From contig JAPWGK010000005.1 of assembly GCA_029641185.1 (NCBI GenBank), positions 1,426,001-1,490,000 on the forward strand: a stretch of DNA of 64,000 nt, given 5' to 3'. Positions 56,687-64,000 of the stretch are shown here, one piece after another. The first letter of the stretch is position 1; every line of letters begins with the position of its first letter. Under the pieces are notes generated by a model, which worked only from the letters and a program-made list of their open reading frames with translations, did no database searches and was not told the origin of the DNA. The DNA comes from Pseudofabraea citricarpa (taxonomy: Eukaryota > Ascomycota > Leotiomycetes > Helotiales > Dermateaceae). The position numbers and the translations under genes are program-made.

Positions 56687-58003
56687 ATGAAGCCCGAACC
56701 GTTGTCAAAAAAGTGGTTCGTACCGGATGAGCCTCGCGAATCCGATCCCTTCATCGAAACGCTAGATGCCTTAGACGAGGAGGCCCTTGAAAAGCCGTTA
56801 GAGCCCCTTATCGAGGAAACAGTTGGGCTTGTAAGACCAGGTTTCTGGAGTATTGGGTCTCTAATGATTTGTCAAGCTCTCGAGGATGGAAAAGTTCCTC
56901 CCGATGCGCTCTGTAGCTGGACTGACAATAATGTAGTCTACTGTTTACAGAGACGTGCAACACCTAGGACAGAAAGGGTCCCCGAAGGAGATGTAGCGAT
57001 ATCAAGGGATTACCGCTTCGTTGCGGCTACCCGTGGTATCTGGAATTTTAGCCCAAATATCTTCTGCAAAGTAAAAACATGGAATGAGGGATTAACCACC
57101 GAAGGTACTACAATTCGATGGGTTAATAAACATATTCCCGAAATTCCAACAGAAGAAATCGTATACGATTGGATTGATCCAGAATGGAATCGAGTGATAA
57201 TGATTACCAAACGAGTTCCAGGGAAAACTCTTCAGGAGGCCTGGCCTAGCCTTACAGTACAGCAAAGGCTTCAGGTTGCAGATCAACTTGCAGCATACAT
57301 GAAATTGTTAGCTGAAAAAGAGTCGGATTACGTCGAAACAGTGCAGGGAACTGGACTTGAAGGAGAACATTCACTAATAGAAAATAGAGAAGCTATTCCA
57401 AGCTGGATGCATCGAATCGAACCACGAGTGTCTCGAGAGGACCATGATGCCTGGAAGCTCCGAGGTTATTCTTATCTAAGAATGGATAGGGTCCCTCCAG
57501 GTCTCGGGGAGCGCTTTGTTTTACAACATGGCGACCTGAATCCACATAATTATCTAGTGACGATCCCAGACGCTCCTGATCAAACACCCAAGATCACAGG
57601 AATTATCGATTGGGAAAGAACCGGATACTACTCCAGATGGAATGTAGCAGCCAATCCACGCATAGAAATGAATAATATGGTGTTTTCCGATCCAGATAGT
57701 CCTAATCGCGATGGTCATCATTGGCAATGGATGCTATCAAATGCTTTGGTCCGAGCCGGCTTCCCATTAGATATGGAGGATGCCAAACAATGGATTAGAA
57801 GAACCAAATTAAGGCATTTCCCCAAATATCCAGTTGAATGGGTAGTGAATTGCATGAATCTCTTAACCGAAGACGGCAAAGATAAGAATGCGGAAGAGGC
57901 CAAGGATGAGGGAGGGGCCAAGAATGCGGAAGCGACCAAAGCTGAAGAAGAGAAGGTAGCTACCGAGCCAGAGGTCAGTATCCCCTCAGGTAGTACCAAC
58001 TGA
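56687..58003 (+). CDS. Aminoglycoside phosphotransferase-like (APH) kinase-fold protein
   Basis: A single uninterrupted frame of 438 aa from ATG 56687. It has the APH core: ITKRVPGKTLQEAWPSL hinge, then LQHGDLNPHNYLV (catalytic Asp) and TGIIDWERTGYYS (Mg-binding Asp). The nucleotide-binding end is less clear (IWNFSPNIFCKVKTWNEG, with Lys in CKV). Fungi have many such APH-family proteins; most are not drug-resistance enzymes and their substrates (small hydroxylated compounds or sugars) are unknown. The C-terminal ~45 residues are a Lys/Glu/Ala-rich repeat (KNAEEAKDEGGAKNAEATK). No membrane segment. It is not in an obvious cluster. Confidence 0.9.
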   Translation: MKPEPLSKKWFVPDEPRESDPFIETLDALDEEALEKPLEPLIEETVGLVRPGFWSIGSLMICQALEDGKVPPDALCSWTDNNVVYCLQRRATPRTERVPEGDVAISRDYRFVAATRGIWNFSPNIFCKVKTWNEGLTTEGTTIRWVNKHIPEIPTEEIVYDWIDPEWNRVIMITKRVPGKTLQEAWPSLTVQQRLQVADQLAAYMKLLAEKESDYVETVQGTGLEGEHSLIENREAIPSWMHRIEPRVSREDHDAWKLRGYSYLRMDRVPPGLGERFVLQHGDLNPHNYLVTIPDAPDQTPKITGIIDWERTGYYSRWNVAANPRIEMNNMVFSDPDSPNRDGHHWQWMLSNALVRAGFPLDMEDAKQWIRRTKLRHFPKYPVEWVVNCMNLLTEDGKDKNAEEAKDEGGAKNAEATKAEEEKVATEPEVSIPSGSTN

Positions 58004-59272
58004 TTCTAGCGTGGTGCTAGTACAGTAACTTGGTTTCATACTTACAGCTAAGCTGAGATTGACTGCACATAAGTACGGAGCGAAGTACTACTTCAGGGGT
58101 ATAGCTTGGAAATTGATTTTGCGTGGCTTTTAGTTATTTTAGTTGCTTGCTTCTTTATTTCAGTTTGCGATTTCATTACTTAATTTACTTTCTTTATTCT
58201 AATAGATCTTTCTTTGTGAGAATATGAGACCTCGATGACAACTCCTGGATACTTTGCCTGCTCGTGACTGCATCGGGACAGTGTTCTCCATATTCTGACC
58301 CAACAAAAATTGATCATCCCTTACCCGCTTAAATTAAACGCCTCTTGCAAATCTCCCTTCTTGAATTTGACCTGTCGAGATGTTACGGAGCCGAATCAGC
58401 TGATTTCCCAGATCTTGCATAACGCTTATTATAAGGTATTCATGTAACTCCGAGAGCAATCAAAAAACGAGCTGTTGAGTACAAGAGGGAATTAATCGCA
58501 TCTGTAAGATCTTAACTAACCTTTTCAGTCCAAAATACCACTGTACATACTGGAGCTTATGTCTGACAAAACTACAGAATGCTCATACTTCTGTAGGAGC
58601 TGTAAGAGCTTGTTATACTCGCTAGGTACCTGAACCTGCTTGGACCAGTGCTTGCTATAAGCGTTGCATTCTTTATAGCGACAACTTATCTTTTTAATTA
58701 TCTCCTGTACTTGACGTATTCGTTTTTCGTCGGTTGGCGGTGGCATGAGAGCTAAACAGCCAGGGTGCCCCGGAGGGCTCAGGTAGATGTGTTTCAATAC
58801 TTATAGTTTTTTGACAAATACAAGGAATAATACAGATCCAGTTTGCTTTCTTCAATTGTTGTAAACTTCATCCAAGCTTGAGGGAGAGAATCATAGGGAA
58901 ATTATATTATTCGAAGCCAAAGCAACTGTGATCCGAAACCGGAACTAGAAACAAGCACAAGATGCCCTTTTTTCTTGTCAATCATAGCGCGCTCTATCTG
59001 CGTATGTAATGGTAGCCGTCTACGCATAAGAACTCGTAATTCACACCATTCATCATCCCATTTGTCCGGCAATGAAATTGTAATGTGCATAATTAGTCAA
59101 ATTATTCAATCCTGTTCTCTATATAAGCATTTACTGAAGGAAATAACGTAGACGAAAATCATGTAGCACCTTGTGTAATCACAGCCTTATTATCGTGTAT
59201 AAAGATAAGTAGTGCGGAATTCAAATTGTTCTATTTGGGTATCTCTAGAATGCTCAAAATGCACTTAGTCTC
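58004..59272. other. AT-rich region with possible gene remnant on minus strand
   Basis: Two minus-strand frames, 58902-59090 (MHITISLPDKWDDEW..) and 58525-58797 (..PPPTDEKRIRQVQEIIKKI..), have protein-like composition but no splice joins them and I do not know a family. They may be parts of a decayed gene. The rest is AT-rich with nothing seen. Confidence 0.35.
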
Positions 59273-59830
59273 CTAACCAGTCTTTTTAAAGCCAGCATTC
59301 AGGACCTTGGCAATTAGGTGAACGTTGTCGACGATGATTGCATCCAAATCAGCTTCGGATTGGACCTAATGGGTTGGCGTCAGAGTTAGCGAGGAGTCTA
59401 ATGTTGATAATGCAGCAAGACGGAACACGACAGACGATATAAGGGTTATGAGTATTACAAAACTTTGCGTTTTCCGGATCATAAATCAAAGCACCGAAAG
59501 AGGCACAGGTTAGACCCACATCCTTGACAAATGTGACCAGCTTTGGGCTCATAACAAAGGGCTCAGAAGACATGAAAACACCAGCGAGGTTCCATTGTCA
59601 TGAAAACTGAACTGCTTCCTGGAGATTGCTAGCACGTACATCGCCTGTCGGAAAGAGAGTAGACTCATTCAAGAACATCACTGGGTATGTCTGCTGCTTG
59701 TGCGACATAAGAATACAGAGTTCGGGACTAAAGGAGGTGAATACGATGGGACGGTTCCTCCGAGTTTGTAGATTATATGATTATATCAAGTATTACACCG
59801 ACATACGTGGTATGACGATGATAATGGTAT
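59273..59830 (-). pseudogene. Fragment of a GDE1-type glycerophosphodiester phosphodiesterase
   Basis: The minus strand encodes the end of the GDPD domain of fungal GDE1-like proteins (SPX-ankyrin-GDPD). Readable blocks in order are YKLGG, NRPIVFTSFSPELCILM, YPVMFLNEST, SNLQEAVQFS, a stop, QWNLAGVFMSSEPFVM, SPKLVTFVKDVGLTCASFGA, and QSEADLDAIIVDNVHLIAKVL. Broken points: a one-base deletion between YKLGG and NRP, an in-frame TGA (about 59601), and a non-matching splice phase before QSEADLD. The N-terminal SPX and ankyrin parts and the first half of the GDPD domain are absent. It cannot make a working enzyme. The TGA could come from CGA by a C-to-T change. Confidence 0.75.
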
Positions 59831-60199
59831 TGTAGATTGGGAGACTCTGCACCAGGCAGGAGCTATATATACTAGCTAGCGTACACGTGACATCATATGT
59901 GTTGAACTCGACGCTGGTAAGATCCATTTTTCAGTCTTCTGCCTTCCAGAGCATCGGATATTCTATGCATCACATGTTAGGTTTGCTAGTTCGTATTTCT
60001 AGCTTGGGGTGGGGGTAGAAACTCAATCCAATATCGATGCCAACTGTCTCAGGCTGAGTCAGGCATTGCCTGGAGCAGCCCTTCCAAAGTTGTGAAAGGT
60101 TCATGAATATAGTTCCCCCTAATACTTCCCTTGAATGCTTCAATTTTTATTTATAAGTCTGCTTCATTCGGTTTATAAAGTCTTGGTGCTGTGTGCTTT
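59831..60199. other. Intergenic region between relics
   Basis: Nothing recognised. Confidence 0.4.
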
Positions 60200-60951
60200 C
60201 GAACAGGTCAAAGGAACGAGAACGAATTTTTCGAGTGCCATAATGGTGCTAAGCGAGGAAATATTGTCTGCGTACAGCTGCTGCTCGAAGCTGGTGCCTC
60301 CCATGACCCAATAATTCTAGTTAGTCTCAAAATTGGCAGAAGAATCTCTTGGGACTCGGTGTAAACGCTGAGGCTACAGGCGTAGACAGCAGGACGCCGC
60401 TCATTCATCTCGCTAGAACCAATAATGTGGGGTCTGTAACACTATTGCTAGAGTACGGCGCAGATATCAATGCCAAGTGTATATCACAATAGACTACACT
60501 CACTACTGCCATCTCACACAATAGATGGTCCGATTATTGTGTATGCCCTTGCCTCCAACTCCAAGGTCCTCATCTCCTGGCAACTGCGGCTTTATTTGCA
60601 GATATCGAGACCTTAAAGATCCTAACTGCCACTGATCATTTTATGCTGAAGTATGATAAGAACTTCGTGCTTGAAGACTGCGCAGATAAGCTCCTAGAGC
60701 GCTTCGATGCTGACGAAGAGCTTATATCAGCTTTCCAGGATTTGATCAGTGTGTTTAGTGAAAATTCAGAAATGGCCGATAATACACAGAGCCTTTTAGA
60801 GGCTGGTTTGCTTCATTACAGAGACTCACCTTGTCAGAAACTTCTCGGGGAGAAGTTTAGCGACAATGGCTTGGATGCTTCATTCGAAGATGCCTTCCAG
60901 TATCCTCACGAAACCCTGATCACTGATGGGAAGGAGGATTTCCTAGTGTGA
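60200..60951 (+). pseudogene. Ankyrin-repeat protein fragment
   Basis: Readable ankyrin units appear in more than one frame: GNIVCVQLLLEAGASHDP (about 60258-60312), then SRTPLIHLARTNNVGSVT and LLLEYGADINAK (to about 60477, stop at 60490-60492). An in-frame end (LLATAALFADIETLKILTA..) continues from ATG 60643 to a stop at 60949-60951 (102 aa, acidic). Frames are interrupted by stops and no splices join them cleanly, so I call this a decayed gene. The last piece may still be open as a short frame. Ankyrin units bind proteins; nothing more can be said. Confidence 0.55.
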
Positions 60952-61727
60952 TGCATGAAATTGGAATTCTTTTGCTAAGAAACGCGTTGCCTCAGTTATA
61001 GCCACTCGAATTCGGTGTACTTATGTCTGACCACGAAGAAAAAGATATATCATCCTTATTATTATTCCATTATGAAAGAATATAGATACAGTAACATCGA
61101 GGGCGCCACTACATGATGGATCTATCAACACGTCGCAAAATGCATGGACGCGATGCATCCCCTGAAAATATCACCTCTCGCTTCGCCATTTTCCAAGTCA
61201 AATGCTCTTAAAGCTTGTCTTGTTTATAACAGGATACACACTCAAGACCTCGCTTTACTAGTAGAGGATCAAGACCTGGCTTTAGAGTTATTTCTGTGCT
61301 CTACTAACTTATTCTAAAATTCAAAAGACTTATAATTGATTAATTGTTTCTTTTATGCACTTGAATATTATGAATCTATCTCCACAAAAGTAGTAAGAGG
61401 AATAAAAAGAAAAAAGGTAAACGGCAGACGACCGCAAAATCAGCAACAACAGGAATTTAATATCTCGGCTTTAATCGTTCTAATTTCTGAAGCTCCCTTA
61501 AGAGTAGCAAACAACAAGTGAGAATCCTAACACAAACGTCACACATTTGTCGACGCTGGCCAGATAACAGACGCTAGACTGGATTGTAAGCCAATTGTGC
61601 TCATTGACGCCTTAGCTGGGTAGCGTCTCAAAGTACAATCTATTTGCTCTTATTAAAAGAGCAGCAAAAGCTAACAAGCAACCAGACTCAACTCGGGCCC
61701 AATCCCCGTTTGATCCTCGTGGCCAAC
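60952..61727. other. Intergenic region
   Basis: AT-rich, no gene supported. A short Lys-rich frame (61336-61521) has no domain. Confidence 0.5.
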
Positions 61728-62315
61728 TTACTGCCACTGGACTGCCCCATTAGCATACTTGATAAAGTATTTCCTCAGTCTGGTGCTATAGATCCAATCA
61801 GAATCCGCGTCGCTTTCAGGTGCGAGCCATTCATTGACTCCGTTTATCTGGCGGTACCGTATTCCTTCTTCGTCCCACCAAACCCATTCCGACGTCGAAT
61901 TTGAATCCCCAATTCCAGATCCAGAGCCTTGAGCCCCTCCTTGAGAGGATGAACCCTCTCCAGAGTCATAGCCTTTAAACTCCCTTTCAAACTCGCCCCA
62001 GCCTTGAGCAACATCCTCAGCCGACCCGTTCTTCTTTACAAACATCACTCCCATGACAGCATGTGTCCCGCCGTTTTTCTCCCGCCATTGACGGATGGTT
62101 GAAGGAACCTTCCCGGCATTGGGCTGCACTTGGAACTTGTTGTAGATTGTGCCCTCCTCTTCTACCTCCCCATCATAGTCCCAGCGTATGCCGAGATTCT
62201 CCAGGTCTTTCGGATTCTTAGGGTACGCAGTCTTCCCGCGATTAACACTAACGTTGGTGAACTTCTTTGCTGCGTTGGCAACCGCTGAACGCGCCTTGTC
62301 GAAGATTTTGTTCAT
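61728..62315 (-). CDS. Orphan protein with C-terminal W-repeats
   Basis: A single frame of 195 aa with no intron. The N-terminus is basic and possibly amphipathic (MNKIFDKARSAVANAAKKF), the middle includes WDYDGEVEEEG and PSTIRQWREKNGGTHAVMG, and a Gly/Ser linker follows. The last ~55 residues hold two similar units, EWVWWDEEGIRYRQINGVNEW and DWIYSTRLRKYFIKYANGAVQW, each with W..., Y-(R/K), NG and a final W. I know no family for this. The repeat pattern suggests a small beta-rich binding module. Confidence 0.65.
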   Translation of the reverse strand: MNKIFDKARSAVANAAKKFTNVSVNRGKTAYPKNPKDLENLGIRWDYDGEVEEEGTIYNKFQVQPNAGKVPSTIRQWREKNGGTHAVMGVMFVKKNGSAEDVAQGWGEFEREFKGYDSGEGSSSQGGAQGSGSGIGDSNSTSEWVWWDEEGIRYRQINGVNEWLAPESDADSDWIYSTRLRKYFIKYANGAVQWQ

Positions 62316-62957
62316 TGCTGAGATTGTGCCTTAATAAGTGCTCCTGACTGCCCGCAAAAAATAGTTAGCAAAAGTTGTCAAGATAAAAGTATATCAGCTT
62401 AGTTGACAGTCGTGATGGACTCGTTTTGAGGAGGGGATGCAGCAACGACTGGATACATGACGAAAATACCATTGACGTTTCGCACCATATTGGCCCCCAA
62501 TTCGTAACCTAGCGGTTGTGATGTGGAACCGCTGCATTCATGAGAACTGTTATCAACTCCAATCGAATTATGATCGAGGCTGAGCATATAAGCAAAGCGC
62601 TTCATGATTGGTGGGTAACCATTCGTTGGGGGAAGAATTGCGGTCGAGGGCCAATCACTCTGCAGCCAAGCGCCAATCTCAAAATAGATTCCAACTTGGA
62701 ACAGAACCAATCAGAATTCGATCGCTTAGTTATCGTTAAAAGACGCTGGTGGTCGGTTTTGTTTATGTTTGGCAGAAAGCGCGGTGATAAGAGCGGCAAC
62801 AAGGGCGGTAACAAAGCTTCGGCGCGGCTAGCTAATTGTTTGTTTTTGGGAATCGACATCCACACAACGTTTCTAAACACCGCAAGTGAATTATTTTTAT
62901 TCGAAACCCACCAGGAGGCCAACAGGGCCATGGTTCACAACTTGGCCTATTCATACA
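62316..62957. other. Divergent promoter region
   Basis: It lies between the minus-strand orphan and the plus-strand AIM9-like gene. Overlapping frames on both strands (62399-62710 minus, 62540-63016 plus) conflict with each other and with the flanking genes; I do not call them. Confidence 0.5.
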
Positions 62958-64000
62958 ATGCAGAGAAACAGCATTTTCCGCAAAGTCCTATGCTCTCTTT
63001 GCATGCCTTGCAGTAAAAACCGGCGAAACTTTTCGACTAGCATGGAAAGGCGTTACAAAGAATCGGCCAATACTAACGATTCTGCCAATCCATTCTTCAA
63101 TTACACGTCTGGTAGATGGCTGTGAGTCGATAAAACAAATCTAGTATTCATTGATTGGCTGCGCCCTTTGGCTAATTATTATGTGTATCCCCAGTTACAA
63201 CGAGCATCTACGCCTTTCTGAGAGGCAACTCTATTTCAACGTAGATGAGCTGCGTCGCGTTGTTGCCAAATCGGTCGGACTACCCAGTACTGACATCACA
63301 CTGTTCACAAAGATTGCAGAGGGCGGTTCATGTCGTATCTTCGAAGCAACTTTTTGCGATGGGTTGAAAGTTATTGCGCGCCTCCCTTATCCTTCTACCA
63401 TTCCTCACAAATACGGCGTCGCAAGTGAAGTTGCAACGATGGAGTTTTTACGCAAGCATGGCCTTCCGATCCCCAAGGTTTTTGATTGGAGTTCATCAGC
63501 GTCTAATCTAGTCGGCTCGGAGTATATCATTATGGAGCGGGTTCAAGGCAGAGAGCTGGTAAATACATGGTACACTATGCAATTTAAGGAGAGAATGTCG
63601 GTTATCGAGAAGATAGTGGATGTAGAAAGGATTTTGTTTGGCATTCAATTTCCCGCTAATGGTAGCATTTTCTTCAGAGATACCTTGGATGCTGGTATTA
63701 AAAGCGTAGCTATGCCCGAAAACGATAGCGTTAGAGATGTAGGTAGATTCTGCATCGGACCCTCGACCGAGTATCTCTGGTGGTATCAAAAACGAAATGA
63801 GCTCGCTGCTAACCGCGGACCATGTAAGCACTTCTTCCCGTACAATCCTATATTAACTAACCAGGCTAATTTCAGGGGAGAGTAGTGAAGAGCTATTGAA
63901 AGCAGTTGGTGAGAGGGAGATCTTATGGCTCCAGCGATTCGGCGAGAAGCGATATCCCCGCGAACCGCTGTATAGGGAGTTCTACGGCCATCAAAAGGTA
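62958..64000 (+). CDS. AIM9-like APH-fold protein, 3' part outside window
   Basis: Three exons (62958-63121, 63195-63823, 63876-beyond 64000) join in phase. The start at 62958 gives a basic, Ser-containing leader (MQRNSIFRKVLCSLC..NRRNFSTS) that looks like a mitochondrial targeting signal. The family pattern follows: FFNYTSGRWLYNEHLRLSER, FTKIAEGGSCRIFEATFCDG (nucleotide loop), VIARLPYP (Lys replaced in this strand), EVATMEFLRKHGLPIPKV, GSEYIIMERVQGRELVNTW. Near the window end comes AVGEREILWLQRFG. This is the AIM9/phosphotransferase-enzyme family of fungi, named for a yeast mitochondrial gene of poorly known role. The catalytic Asp region lies at or past 63700 to the end and is not fully seen. 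The gene continues off the window. Confidence 0.88.

Noticed and set aside
56687..58003. Reading the APH-like gene as an antibiotic resistance gene
   Set aside because: APH-fold proteins are abundant in fungi with other or unknown substrates, and nothing here points to drug modification.
62399..63016. Conflicting frames on both strands between the W-repeat orphan and the AIM9-like gene
   Set aside because: They overlap each other. The plus-strand one runs into the AIM9-like first exon in a different frame, and neither has homology I recognise.

Overview
This window is nuclear DNA of a filamentous ascomycete (Pezizomycotina). The evidence is short introns of about 45-150 bases with GTAAGT-like donors, CTAAC/CTGAC-like branch sites and YAG acceptors, together with fungal-specific families: a fungal opsin, a GH18-WSC wall chitinase, a Zn2Cys6 regulator, a GRAM-VASt lipid-transfer protein, CorA-like proteins and an AIM9-like kinase-fold protein. 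The gene complement would fit Leotiomycetes or a related class, but I cannot fix the genus. I rebuilt gene models by joining open frames across splice sites. All splice calls are by eye, with reading phase checked at each junction.

Layout. 1-12 kb: a microbial-type rhodopsin keeping every proton-pump residue (1.7-2.9 kb), a solo-LTR-like repeat (3.8-4.0 kb), a large GPI-anchored chitinase on the minus strand (4.4-8.0 kb), and an F-box-like orphan. 12.6-20 kb: a CYP504-like P450 diverging from a Dal5-type MFS transporter with an in-frame stop, then a short-chain dehydrogenase (SDR). 20-32 kb: a possible very small gene, a phosphate:H+ symporter, a Lam/Ysp2-type GRAM-VASt sterol-transfer protein, and a divergent MIT/coiled-coil protein. 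33-38 kb: a small secreted Cys-containing protein, then a divergent SDR / Zn2Cys6 pair whose shared promoter carries a striking site array. 39-49 kb: lineage-specific genes all on the plus strand: a PD-(D/E)XK-like protein, a large F-box-like orphan, two tandem small paralogues, a CorA-like membrane protein and a protein kinase. 50-58 kb: a secreted CE1/feruloyl-type esterase, an acyltransferase-3 membrane protein, a second solo LTR, a small zinc-ribbon protein and an APH-fold kinase. 58-64 kb: a relic-rich stretch with a decayed GDE1-type phosphodiesterase fragment and an ankyrin fragment, then an orphan W-repeat protein and the 5' part of an AIM9-like gene cut by the window end.

The best candidates for something undescribed are the site array between the SDR and the Zn2Cys6 regulator (35.9-36.3 kb), the orphan block with tandem small paralogues, CorA-like protein and kinase (39.9-49.3 kb), and the related pair of decayed LTRs. 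I saw no rRNA, tRNA, CRISPR or intact transposon.
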